A stretch of 64,000 bases of DNA. It comes from Luidia sarsii. Lineage: Eukaryota > Echinodermata > Asteroidea > Paxillosida > Luidiidae. Numbering within the stretch: the stretch's first letter is position 1; every line of letters begins with the position of its first letter. Shown piece after piece: positions 50,226-62,615 of this stretch. The position numbers and the translations under genes are program-made. The DNA is taken from assembly GCA_949987565.1 (NCBI GenBank), contig OX465109.1, forward strand, positions 18,334,415 to 18,398,414, written 5' to 3'. The notes under the pieces are model-generated. The model was given only the letters and a program-made list of their open reading frames with translations. It was not told where the DNA came from and made no database searches.

Positions 50226-50316
50226 AACTACTAAATAGATGAAGAACAAACTCAACGCGTTGGGCAAGCACTAACTACTAAATAGATGAAGAACAAATCA
50301 ACGCGTTGGGCAAGCA

Positions 50317-50646
50317 GGATCTGCCAGACGAAGAGCTACACTGTGTAACTGAATACGTTGGGACTTGACGTCATGCATGAAGTGCCTGGCTTATATCCAC
50401 ACTAACAACCCAGGAGGTCAATCCTTGCCACCAGTGAGTTGACCTTTGACACTGACCTTGTTGCAGATGGATGGCAGGATGCGCTCATCGTAGTCGGTTC
50501 CAAACTGTCAGAGGATTTAGGGAAGGCTCGTCTCCATGTTCACGGTCAAAAGATCTGCAAGGCAACATGGATAGAATAAGCACAGTCACTTTTCTGCCTG
50601 CAAGATTATAGCCGTGAAGAAGCACTGCACGTGTCATGGTCTATAA
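50317..50646 (+). repeat. L block 56, full, frame broken, G8E
   Basis: Nonsense class 2. The run before it contains the two empty marker monomers. Confidence 0.95.
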
Positions 50647-51599
50647 ACTGCTAAATAGACAAAGAACAAACTCAACGCGTTGGGCAAGCACTAACTGCTA
50701 AATAGATGAAGAACAAACTCAACGCGTAGGGCAAGCACTGTGTAACTGCCAAATAGATGAAGAACAAACTCAACGCGTTGGGCAAGCACTAACTACTAAA
50801 TAGATGAATAACAAACTCAACGCGTTGGGCAAGCACTAACTACTAAATAGACGAAGAACAAACTCAACACGTTGGGCAAGCACTAACTTCTAAATAGATG
50901 AAGAACAAACTCAACGCGTTGGGCAAGCACTAACTACTAAATAGATGAAGAACAAACTCAACGCGTTGGGCAAGCACTAACTACTAAATAGATGAAGAAC
51001 AAACTCAACGCGTTAGGCAAGCACTAACTACTAAATAGATGAAGAACAAACTCAACGCGTTGGGCAAGCACTAACTACTAAATAGATGAAAAACAAACTC
51101 AACGCGTTGGGCAAGCACTAACTACTAAATAGACGAAGAACAAACTCAACACGTTGGGCAAGCACTAACTACTAAATAGATGAAGAACAAACTCAACGCG
51201 TTGGGCAAGCACTAACTACTAAATAGACGAAGAACAAACTCAAGCGTTGGGCAAGCACTAACTACTAAATAGATGAAGAACAAACTCTACGCATTAGGCA
51301 AGCACTAACTACTAAATAGATGAAGAACAAACTCAACGCGTTGGGCAAGCACTAACTACTAAATAGATGAAGAACAAACTCAACGCGTTGGGCAAGCACT
51401 AACTACTAAATAGATGAAGAACAAAGTCAACAAACTCAACGTGTTGGGCAAGCACTAACTACTAAATACAGTAGATGAAGAACAAACTCAACGCGTTATG
51501 CAAGCACTAACTGCTAAATAGATGAAGAAAAAACTCAACGCGTTAGGCAAGCACTAACTACTAAATAGATGAAGAACAAATCAACGCGTTGGGCAAGCA

Positions 51600-51929
51600 G
51601 GATCTGCCAGACGAAGAGCTACACTGTGTAACTGAATACGTTGGGACTTGACGTCATGCATGGAGTGCCTGGCTTATATCCACACTCACAACCCAGGAGG
51701 TCAATCCTTGCCACCAGTGAGTTGACCTTTGACACTGACCTCGTTGCAGATGGATGGCAGGATGCGCTCATCGTAGTCGGTTCCAAACTGTCAGAGGATT
51801 TAGGGAAGGCTCGTCTCCATGTTCACGGTCAAAAGATCTGCAAGGCAACATGGATAGAATAAGCAGAGTCACTTTTCTCCCTGAAAGATTATAGCCGTGA
51901 AGAAGCACTGCACGTGTCAAGGTCTATAA
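51600..51929 (+). repeat. L block 57, full
   Basis: Like L block 52 but with TTCTCCCTG in the tail in place of TTCTGCCTG. Upstream is a GAAGAAAAAACTC monomer. Confidence 0.95.
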
Positions 51930-52363
51930 ACTGCTAAATAGACGAAGAACAAACTCAACGCGTTGGGCAAGCACTAACTACTAAATAGACGAAGAACAAA
52001 CTCAACACGTTGGGCAAGCACTAACTACTATATAGATGAAGAACAAACTCAACGCGTTAGGCAAGCACTAACTACTACATGTAAATAGATGAAGAACAAA
52101 CTCAACGCGTTGGGCAAGCACTAACTACTAAATAGATGAAGAACAAACTCAACGCGTTGGGCAAGCACTAACTACTAAATAGATGAAGAACAAAGTCAAC
52201 AAACTCAACGTGTTGGGCAAGCACTAACTACTAAATAGATGAAAGACAAACTCAACGCGTTAGGCAAGCACTAACTGCTAAATAGATGAAGAACAAACTC
52301 AACGCGTTAGGCTAGCACTAACTACTAAATAGATGAAGAACAAATCAACGCGTTGGGCAAGCA

Positions 52364-52693
52364 GGATCTGCCAAACGAAGAGCTACACTGTGTAACTGAA
52401 TACGTTGGGACTTGACGTCATGCATGGAGTGCCTGGCTTATATCCACACTCACAACCCAGGAGGTCAATCCTTGCCACCAGTGAGTTGACCTTTGACACT
52501 GACCTCGTTGCAGATGGATGGCAGGATACGCTCATCGTAGTCGGTTCCAAACTGTCAGAGGATTTAGGGAAGGCTCGTCTCCATGTTCACGGTCAAAAGA
52601 TCTGCAAGGCAACATGGATAGAATAAGCAGAGTCACTTTTCTGCCTGAAAGATTATAGCCGTGAAGAAGCACTGCACGTGTCAAGGTCTATAA
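52364..52693 (+). repeat. L block 58, full, A42T
   Basis: GCG to ACG at codon 42 and CCAAACGAAG at the left arm. The tail is GCAGAGTCAC, GAAAG, GTCAAGG, unlike the other two A42T blocks. Confidence 0.95.
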
Positions 52694-53071
52694 ACTGCTA
52701 AATAGACGAAGAACAAACTCAACGCGTTGGGCAAGCACTAACTACTACATAGACGAAGAACAAACTCAACACGTTGGGCAAGCACTAACTACTAAATAGA
52801 TGAAGAACAAACTCAAAGCGTTAGGCAAGCACTAACTACTACATGTAAATAGATGAAGAACAAACTCAACGCGTTGGGCAAGCACTAACTACTAAATAGA
52901 TGAAGAACAAACTCAACGCGTTGGGCAAGCACTAACTACTAAATAGATGAAGAACAAAGTCAACGCGTTAGGCAAGCACTAACTGCTAAATAGATGAAGA
53001 ACAAACTCAACGTGTTAGGCAAGCACTAACTACTAAATAGATGAAGAACAAATCAACGCGTTGGGCAAGCA

Positions 53072-53401
53072 GGATTTGCCAGACGAAGAGCTACACTGTG
53101 TAACTGAATACGTTGGGACTTGACGTCATGCATGGAGTGCCTGGCTTATATCCACACTCACAACCCAGGAGGTCAATCCTTGCCACCAGTGAGTTGACCT
53201 TTGACACTGACCTTGTTGCAGATGGATGGCAGGATGCGCTCATCGTAGTCGGTTCCAAACTGTCAGAGGATTTAGGGAAGGCTCGTCTCCATGTTCACGG
53301 TCAAAAGATCTGCAAGGCAACATGGATAGAATAAGCAGAGTCACTTTTCTGCCTGCAAGATTATAGCCGTGAAGAAGCACTGCACGTGTCAAGGTCTATA
53401 A
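53072..53401 (+). repeat. L block 59, full, intact relative of the 5'-truncated class
   Basis: GATTTGCC, CTTG at L34, tail GCAGAGTCAC, CAAGATTATAGCC, GTCAAGG. The monomers before it (AAAGTCAACGCG, then CAACGTGTTAGG) and the 673-bp distance to the next block equal those around the truncated blocks. Confidence 0.95.
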
Positions 53402-53744
53402 ACTGCTAAATAGACGAAGAACAAACTCAACGCGTTGGGCAAGCACTAACTGCTAAAAAGATGAAGAACAAACTCAACGCGTTGGGCAAGCACTGTGTAA
53501 CTGCCAAATAGATGAAGAACAAACTCAACGCGTTGGGCAAGCACTAACTACTAAATAGATGAAGAACAAAGTCAACAAACTCAACGTGTTGGGCAAGCAC
53601 TAACTACTAAATACAGTAGATGAAGAACAAACTCAACGCGTTATGCAAGCACTAACTGCTAAATAGATGAAGAACAAACTCAACGCGTTAGGCAAGCACT
53701 AACTACTAAATAGATGAAGAACAAATCAACGCGTTGGGCAAGCA

Positions 53745-54074
53745 GGATCTGCCAGACGAAGAGCTACACTGTGTAACTGAATACGTTGGGACTTGACGTC
53801 ATGCATGGAGTGCCTGGCTTATATCCACACTCACAACCCAGGAGGTCAATCCTTGCCACCAGTGAGTTGACCTTTGACACTGACCTCGTTGCAGATGGAT
53901 GGCAGGATGCGCTCATCGTAGTCGGTTCCAAACTGTCAGAGGATTTAGGGAAGGCTCGTCTCCATGTTCACGGTCAAAAGATCTGCAAGGCAACATGGAT
54001 AGAATAAGCACAGTCACTTTTCTGCCTGAAAGATTATAGCCGTGAAGAAGCACTGCACGTGTCAAGGTCTATAA
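53745..54074 (+). repeat. L block 60, full
   Basis: Same class as L block 20. Confidence 0.95.
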
Positions 54075-54737
54075 ACTGCTAAATAGACGAAGAACAAACT
54101 CAACGCGTTGGGCAAGCACTAACTACTAAATAGACGAAGAACAAACTCAACACGTTGGGCAAGCACTAACTACTAAATAGATGAAGAACAAACTCAACGC
54201 GTTGGGCAAGCACTAACTACTAAATAGATGAAGAACAAAGTGAACAAACTCAACGTGTTGGGCAAGCACTAACTACTAAATAGATGAAGAACAAACTCAA
54301 CGCGTTAGGCAAGCACTAACTGCTAAATAGATGAAGAACAAACTCAACGCGTTGGGCAAGCACTAACTACTAAATAGATGAAGAACAAACTCAACGCGTT
54401 GGGCAAGCACTAACTACTAAACAGATGAAGAACAAACTCAACGCGTTGGGCAAGCACTAACTACTAAATAGATAAAGAACAAACTCAACGCGTTAGGCAA
54501 GCACTAACTGCTAAAAAGATGAAGAACAAACTCAACGTGTTAGGCAAGCACTAACTACTAAATAGAGGAAGAACAAACTCAACGCGTTAGGCAAGCACTA
54601 ACTACTAAATAGATGAAGAACAAACTCAACGCGTTAGGCAAGCACTAAGTGCTAAATAGATGAAGAACAAACTCAACGTGTTAGGCAAGCACTAACTACT
54701 AAATAGATGAAGAACAAATCAACGCGTTGGGCAAGCA

Positions 54738-55067
54738 GGATTTGCCAGACGAAGAGCTACACTGTGTAACTGAATACGTTGGGACTTGACGTCATGCATG
54801 GAGTGCCTGGCTTATATCCACACTCACAACCCAGGAGGTCAATCCTTGCCACCAGTGAGTTGACCTTTGACACTGACCTTGTTGCAGATGGATGGCAGGA
54901 TGCGCTCATCGTAGTCGGTTCCAAACTGTCAGAGGATTTAGGGAAGGCTCGTCTCCATGTTCACGGTCAAAAGATCTGCAAGGCAACATGGATAGAATAA
55001 GCACAGTCACTTTTCTGCCTGCAAGATTATAGCCGTGAAGAAGCACTGCACGTGTCATGGTCTATAA
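54738..55067 (+). repeat. L block 61, full, Asp53
   Basis: Same class as L block 48, with the same upstream CTAAAAAG and AGAGGAAG units. Confidence 0.95.
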
Positions 55068-56072
55068 ACTGCTAAATAGACAAAGAACAAACTCAACGCG
55101 TTGGGCAAGCACTAACTGCTAAATAGATGAAGAACAAACTCAACGCGTAGGGCAAGCACTGTGTAACTGCTAAATAGATGAAGAACAAACTCAACGCGTT
55201 GGGCAAGCACTAACTACTAAATAGATGAAGAACAAAGTGAACAAACTCAACGTGTTGGGCAAGCACTAACTACTAAATAGATGAAGAACAAACTCAACGC
55301 GTTAGGCAAGCACTAACTGCTAAATAGATGAAGAACAAACTCAACGCGTTGGGCAAGCACTAACTACTAAATAGATGAAGAACAAACTCAACGCGTTAGG
55401 CAAGCACTAACTACTAAATAGATGAAGAACAAACTCAACGCGTTAGGCAAGCACCAACTACTAAATAGATGAAGAACAAACTCAACGCGTTAGGCAAGCA
55501 CTAACTGCTAAATAGATGAAGAACAAACTCAACGCGTTCGGCAAGCACTAACTACTAAATAGACGAAGAACAAACTCAACGCGTTGGGCAAGCACTAACT
55601 ACTAAATAGATGAAGAAGAAACTCAACGCGTTGGGCAAGCACTAACTACTAAATAGATGAAGAACAAACTCAACGCGTTAGGCAAGCACTAACTACTAAA
55701 TAGATGAAGAACAAACTCAACGCGTTGGGCAAGCACTAACTACTAAATAGATGAAGAACAAACTCAACGCGTTGGGCAAGCACTAACTACTAAATAGATG
55801 AAGAACAAACTCAACGCGTTAGGCAAGCACTAACTACTAAATAGATGAAGAACAAACTCAACGCGTTGGGCAAGCACTAACTACTAAATAGATGAAGAAC
55901 AAAGTCAACAAACTCAACGTGTTGGGCAAGCACTAACTACTAAATAGATGAAGAACAAACTCAACGCGTTAGGCAAGCACTAACTGCTAAATAGATGAAG
56001 AACAAACTCAACGCGTTAGGCAAGCACTAACTACTAAATAGATGAAGAACAAATCAACGCGTTGGGCAAGCA

Positions 56073-56402
56073 GGATCTGCCAGACGAAGAGCTACACTGT
56101 GTAACTGAATACGTTGGGACTTGACGTCATGCATGAAGTGCCTGGCTTATATCCACACTAACAACCCAGGAGGTCAATCCTTGCCACCAGTGAGTTGACC
56201 TTTGACACTGACCTTGTTGCAGATGGATGGCAGGATGCGCTCATCGTAGTCGGTTCCAAACTGTCAGAGGATTTAGGGAAGGCTCGTCTCCATGTTCACG
56301 GTCAAAAGATCTGCAAGGCAACATGGATAGAATAAGCACAGTCACTTTTCTGCCTGCAAGATTATAGCCGTGAAGAAGCACTGCACGTGTCATGGTCTAT
56401 AA
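56073..56402 (+). repeat. L block 62, full, frame broken, G8E
   Basis: Nonsense class 2. A CTAACAACTAAAT monomer follows about 145 bp downstream, shared with the copy at 60239. Confidence 0.95.
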
Positions 56403-57355
56403 ACTGCTAAATAGACAAAGAACAAACTCAACGCGTTGGGCAAGCACTAACTGCTAAATAGATGAAGAACAAACTCAACGCGTAGGGCAAGCACTGTGTA
56501 ACTGCCAAATAGATGAAGAACAAACTCAACGCGTTGGGCAAGCACTAACAACTAAATAGATGAATAACAAACTCAACGCGTTGGGCAAGCACTAACTACT
56601 AAATAGACGAAGAACAAACTCAACACGTTGGGCAAGCACTAACTTCTAAATAGATGAAGAACAAACTCAACGCGTTGGGCAAGCACTAACTACTAAATAG
56701 ATGAAGAACAAACTCAACGCGTTGGGCAAGCACTAACTACTAAATAGATGAAGAACAAACTCAACGCGTTAGGCAAGCACTAACTACTAAATAGATGAAG
56801 AACAAACTCAACGCGTTGGGCAAGCACTAACTACTAAATAGATGAAAAAAAAACTCAACGCGTTGGGCAAGCACTAACTACTAAATAGACGAAGAACAAA
56901 CTCAACACGTTGGGCAAGCACTAACTACTAAATAGATGAAGAACAAACTCAACGCGTTGGGCAAGCACTAACTACTAAATAGACGAAGAACAAACTCAAG
57001 CGTTGGGCAAGCACTAACTACTAAATAGATGAAGAACAAACTCTACGCATTAGGCAAGCACTAACTACTAAATAGATGAAGAACAAACTCAACGCGTTGG
57101 GCAAGCACTAACTACTAAATAGATGAAGAACAAACTCAACGCGTTGGGCAAGCACTAACTACTAAATAGATGAAGAACAAAGTCAACAAACTCAACGTGT
57201 TGGGCAAGCACTAACTACTAAATACAGTAGATGAAGAACAAACTCAACGCGTTATGCAAGCACTAACTGCTAAATAGATGAAGAAAAAACTCAACGCGTT
57301 AGGCAAGCACTAACTACTAAATAGATGAAGAACAAATCAACGCGTTGGGCAAGCA

Positions 57356-57685
57356 GGATCTGCCAGACGAAGAGCTACACTGTGTAACTGAATACGTTGG
57401 GACTTGACGTCATGCATGGAGTGCCTGGCTTATATCCACACTCACAACCCAGGAGGTCAATCCTTGCCACCAGTGAGTTGACCTTTGACACTGACCTCGT
57501 TGCAGATGGATGGCAGGATGCGCTCATCGTAGTCGGTTCCAAACTGTCAGAGGATTTAGGGAAGGCTCGTCTCCATGTTCACGGTCAAAAGATCTGCAAG
57601 GCAACATGGATAGAATAAGCAGAGTCACTTTTCTCCCTGAAAGATTATAGCCGTGAAGAAGCACTGCACGTGTCAAGGTCTATAA
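57356..57685 (+). repeat. L block 63, full
   Basis: Same as L block 57, with TTCTCCCTG. Confidence 0.95.
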
Positions 57686-58119
57686 ACTGCTAAATAGACG
57701 AAGAACAAACTCAACGCGTTGGGCAAGCACTAACTACTAAATAGACGAAGAACAAACTCAACACGTTGGGCAAGCACTAACTACTATATAGATGAAGAAC
57801 AAACTCAACGCGTTAGGCAAGCACTAACTACTACATGTAAATAGATGAAGAACAAACTCAACGCGTTGGGCAAGCACTAACTACTAAATAGATGAAGAAC
57901 AAACTCAACGCGTTGGGCAAGCACTAACTACTAAATAGATGAAGAACAAAGTCAACAAACTCAACGTGTTGGGCAAGCACTAACTACTAAATAGATGAAA
58001 GACAAACTCAACGCGTTAGGCAAGCACTAACTGCTAAATAGATGAAGAACAAACTCAACGCGTTAGGCTAGCACTAACTACTAAATAGATGAAGAACAAA
58101 TCAACGCGTTGGGCAAGCA

Positions 58120-58449
58120 GGATCTGCCAAACGAAGAGCTACACTGTGTAACTGAATACGTTGGGACTTGACGTCATGCATGGAGTGCCTGGCTTATATC
58201 CACACTCACAACCCAGGAGGTCAATCCTTGCCACCAGTGAGTTGACCTTTGACACTGACCTCGTTGCAGATGGATGGCAGGATACGCTCATCGTAGTCGG
58301 TTCCAAACTGTCAGAGGATTTAGGGAAGGCTCGTCTCCATGTTCACGGTCAAAAGATCTGCAAGGCAACATGGATAGAATAAGCACAGTCACTTTTCTGC
58401 CTGCAAGATTATAGCCGTGAAGAAGCACTGCACGTGTCATGGTCTATAA
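58120..58449 (+). repeat. L block 64, full, A42T
   Basis: A42T body, but the tail is GCACAGTCAC, CAAGATTATAGCC, GTCATGG, a hybrid not seen at 52364. It borders the longest monomer run. Confidence 0.95.
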
Positions 58450-60238
58450 ACTGCTAAATAGACGAAGAACAAACTCAAAACGTTGGGCAAGCACTAACTG
58501 CTAAATAGATGAAGAACAAACTCAACGCGTTGGGCAAGCACTAACTACTAAATAGATAAAGAACAAACTCAACACATTGGGCAAGCACTAACTACTAAAT
58601 AGATGAAGAACAAACTCAATGCGTTAGGCAAGCACTAACTAGTAAAGATGAAGAACAAACTCAACGCATTGGGCAAGCACTAACTACTAAATAGATGAAG
58701 AACAAACTCAACGCATTGGGCAAGCACTAACTACTAAATAGATGAAGAACAAACTCAACGCGTTAGGCAAGCACTTACTACTAAATAGATGAAGAACAAA
58801 CTCAACGCATTGGGCAAGCACTAACTACTAAATAGATGAAGAACAAACTCAACGCGTTAGGCAAGCACTAACTACTAAATAGATGAAGAACAAACTCAAC
58901 GTGTTAGGCAAGCACTAACGACTAAATAGATGAAGAACAAACTCAACGCGTTGGGCAAGCACTAACTACTAAATAGATGAAGAACAAACTCAACACATTG
59001 GGCAAGCACTAACTACTAAATAGATGAAGAACAAACTCAACGCGTTGGGCAAGCACTAACTACTAAATAGATGAAGAACAAACTCAACGCGTTGGGCAAG
59101 CACTAACTACTAAATAGACGAAGAACAAACTCAACACGTTGGGCAAGCACTAACTACTAAATAGATGAAGAACAAACTCAACGCGTTGGGCAAGCACTAA
59201 CTACTAAATAGATGAAGAACAAACTCAACGCGTTAGGCAAGCGCTGACTACTAAATAGATGAAGAACAAACTCAACGCGTTGGGCAAGCACTAACTACTA
59301 AATAGATGAAGAACAAACTCAACGCGTTGGGCAAGCACTAACTACTAAATAGATGAAGAACAAACTCAACACATTGGGCAAGCACAAACTACTAAATAGA
59401 TGAAGAACAAACTCAACACGTTGGGCAAGCACTACCTACTAAATAGATGAAGAAGAAACTCAACGCGTTGGGCAAGCACTAACTACTAAATAGATGAAGA
59501 ACAAACTCAACACGTTGGGCAAGCACTAACTACTAAATAGATGAAGAACAAACTCAACACGTTGGGCAAGCACTAACTACTAAATAGATGAAGAACAAAC
59601 TCAACGCGTTGGGCAAGCACTAACTACTAAATAGATGAAGAACAAACTCAACGCGTTAGGCAAGCACTAACTACTAAATAGATGAAGAACAAACTCAACG
59701 CGTTGGGCAAGCACTAACTACTAAATAGATGAAGAACAAACTCAACGCGTTGGGCAAGCACTAACTACTAAATAGATGAAGAACAAACTCAACGCGTTGG
59801 GCAAGCACTAACTACTAAATAGATGAAGAACAAACTCAACGCGTTAGGCAAGCACTAACTACTAAATAGATGAAGAACAAACTCAACGCGTTGGGCAAGC
59901 ACTAACTACTAAATAGATGAAGAACAAACTCAACGCGTTGGGCAAGCACTAACTACTAAATAGATGAAGAACAAACTCAACGCGTTAGGCAAGCACTAAC
60001 TACTAAATAGATGAAGAACAAACTCAACGCGTTGGGCAAGCACTAACTACTAAATAGATGAAGAACAAAGTCAACAAACTCAACGTGTTGGGCAAGCACT
60101 AACTACTAAATAGATGAAGAACAAACTCAACGCGTTAGGCAAGCACTAACTGCTAAATAGATGAAGAACAAACTCAACGCGTTAGGCAAGCACTAACTAC
60201 TAAATAGATGAAGAACAAATCAACGCGTTGGGCAAGCA
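58450..60238 (+). repeat. Longest monomer run (1,789 bp)
   Basis: About 38 monomers without an L block. The left two thirds are richer in CpG-loss forms (CACATTG, GCATTGGG, CACGTTG) and in private changes (CTAGTAAAG, GCGCTGAC, GCACTACC) than other runs. The right third is nearly canonical and ends in the usual +9 and 1-bp-short units before the L block at 60239. Confidence 0.95.
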
Positions 60239-60568
60239 GGATCTGCCAGACGAAGAGCTACACTGTGTAACTGAATACGTTGGGACTTGACGTCATGCAT
60301 GAAGTGCCTGGCTTATATCCACACTAACAACCCAGGAGGTCAATCCTTGCCACCAGTGAGTTGACCTTTGACACTGACCTTGTTGCAGATGGATGGCAGG
60401 ATGCGCTCATCGTAGTCGGTTCCAAACTGTCAGAGGATTTAGGGAAGGCTCGTCTCCATGTTCACGGTCAAAAGATCTGCAAGGCAACATGGATAGAATA
60501 AGCACAGTCACTTTTCTGCCTGCAAGATTATAGCCGTGAAGAAGCACTGCACGTGTCATGGTCTATAA
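60239..60568 (+). repeat. L block 65, full, frame broken, G8E
   Basis: Counterpart of L block 62 at offset 4,166. Confidence 0.95.
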
Positions 60569-61521
60569 ACTGCTAAATAGACAAAGAACAAACTCAACGC
60601 GTTGGGCAAGCACTAACTGCTAAATAGATGAAGAACAAACTCAACGCGTAGGGCAAGCACTGTGTAACTGCCAAATAGATGAAGAACAAACTCAACGCGT
60701 TGGGCAAGCACTAACAACTAAATAGATGAATAACAAACTCAACGCGTTGGGCAAGCACTAACTACTAAATAGACGAAGAACAAACTCAACACGTTGGGCA
60801 AGCACTAACTTCTAAATAGATGAAGAACAAACTCAACGCGTTGGGCAAGCACTAACTACTAAATAGATGAAGAACAAACTCAACGCGTTGGGCAAGCACT
60901 AACTACTAAATAGATGAAGAACAAACTCAACGCGTTAGGCAAGCACTAACTACTAAATAGATGAAGAACAAACTCAACGCGTTGGGCAAGCACTAACTAC
61001 TAAATAGATGAAAAAAAAACTCAACGCGTTGGGCAAGCACTAACTACTAAATAGACGAAGAACAAACTCAACACGTTGGGCAAGCACTAACTACTAAATA
61101 GATGAAGAACAAACTCAACGCGTTGGGCAAGCACTAACTACTAAATAGACGAAGAACAAACTCAAGCGTTGGGCAAGCACTAACTACTAAATAGATGAAG
61201 AACAAACTCTACGCATTAGGCAAGCACTAACTACTAAATAGATGAAGAACAAACTCAACGCGTTGGGCAAGCACTAACTACTAAATAGATGAAGAACAAA
61301 CTCAACGCGTTGGGCAAGCACTAACTACTAAATAGATGAAGAACAAAGTCAACAAACTCAACGTGTTGGGCAAGCACTAACTACTAAATACAGTAGATGA
61401 AGAACAAACTCAACGCGTTATGCAAGCACTAACTGCTAAATAGATGAAGAAAAAACTCAACGCGTTAGGCAAGCACTAACTACTAAATAGATGAAGAACA
61501 AATCAACGCGTTGGGCAAGCA

Positions 61522-61851
61522 GGATCTGCCAGACGAAGAGCTACACTGTGTAACTGAATACGTTGGGACTTGACGTCATGCATGGAGTGCCTGGCTTATA
61601 TCCACACTCACAACCCAGGAGGTCAATCCTTGCCACCAGTGAGTTGACCTTTGACACTGACCTCGTTGCAGATGGATGGCAGGATGCGCTCATCGTAGTC
61701 GGTTCCAAACTGTCAGAGGATTTAGGGAAGGCTCGTCTCCATGTTCACGGTCAAAAGATCTGCAAGGCAACATGGATAGAATAAGCAGAGTCACTTTTCT
61801 CCCTGAAAGATTATAGCCGTGAAGAAGCACTGCACGTGTCAAGGTCTATAA
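61522..61851 (+). repeat. L block 66, full
   Basis: Counterpart of L block 63 at offset 4,166. Confidence 0.95.
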
Positions 61852-62285
61852 ACTGCTAAATAGACGAAGAACAAACTCAACGCGTTGGGCAAGCACTAAC
61901 TACTAAATAGACGAAGAACAAACTCAACACGTTGGGCAAGCACTAACTACTATATAGATGAAGAACAAACTCAACGCGTTAGGCAAGCACTAACTACTAC
62001 ATGTAAATAGATGAAGAACAAACTCAACGCGTTGGGCAAGCACTAACTACTAAATAGATGAAGAACAAACTCAACGCGTTGGGCAAGCACTAACTACTAA
62101 ATAGATGAAGAACAAAGTCAACAAACTCAACGTGTTGGGCAAGCACTAACTACTAAATAGATGAAAGACAAACTCAACGCGTTAGGCAAGCACTAACTGC
62201 TAAATAGATGAAGAACAAACTCAACGCGTTAGGCTAGCACTAACTACTAAATAGATGAAGAACAAATCAACGCGTTGGGCAAGCA

Positions 62286-62615
62286 GGATCTGCCAAACGA
62301 AGAGCTACACTGTGTAACTGAATACGTTGGGACTTGACGTCATGCATGGAGTGCCTGGCTTATATCCACACTCACAACCCAGGAGGTCAATCCTTGCCAC
62401 CAGTGAGTTGACCTTTGACACTGACCTCGTTGCAGATGGATGGCAGGATACGCTCATCGTAGTCGGTTCCAAACTGTCAGAGGATTTAGGGAAGGCTCGT
62501 CTCCATGTTCACGGTCAAAAGATCTGCAAGGCAACATGGATAGAATAAGCACAGTCACTTTTCTGCCTGCAAGATTATAGCCGTGAAGAAGCACTGCACG
62601 TGTCATGGTCTATAA
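62286..62615 (+). repeat. L block 67, full, A42T
   Basis: Counterpart of L block 64 at offset 4,166, with the same hybrid tail. It is the last L block in the window. Confidence 0.95.

Larger units (their letters stand above)
48985..50316 (+). repeat. Monomer run with empty marker monomers (1,332 bp)
   Basis: It matches 42171-43175 and 55068-56072 but is 327 bp longer near its right end. The excess equals seven monomers less two bases, and it contains two 1-bp-short AACAAATCAAC-type units that are not followed by an L block. Private changes include GATGAACAAC and GAAAGCAC. Confidence 0.93.
48300..55620 (+). repeat. Mosaic of known modules, second copy of 41.6-43.7 kb material
   Basis: L blocks at 48655 and 50317 correspond to those at 41841 and 43176, but the gap is 327 bp longer (7x47-2). 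The L-block pair at 51600/52364 is followed by an intact relative of the 5'-truncated class at 53072, then by 53745 and 54738, which match 47662 and 48655 at an offset of 6083 bp. Confidence 0.75.
55621..59794 (+). repeat. 4,166-bp tandem duplication, first copy
   Basis: L blocks at 56073, 57356 and 58120 recur at 60239, 61522 and 62286, exactly 4,166 bp on. The private TCAAAACG unit (58478/62644), CAATGCG and the 3-bp-short CTAGTAAAGATG unit are all shared. The left edge is set where GAAGAAGAAACTC (55614) has no counterpart. Blocks 56073-58120 also match 50317-52364 at an offset of 5756. Confidence 0.88.
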
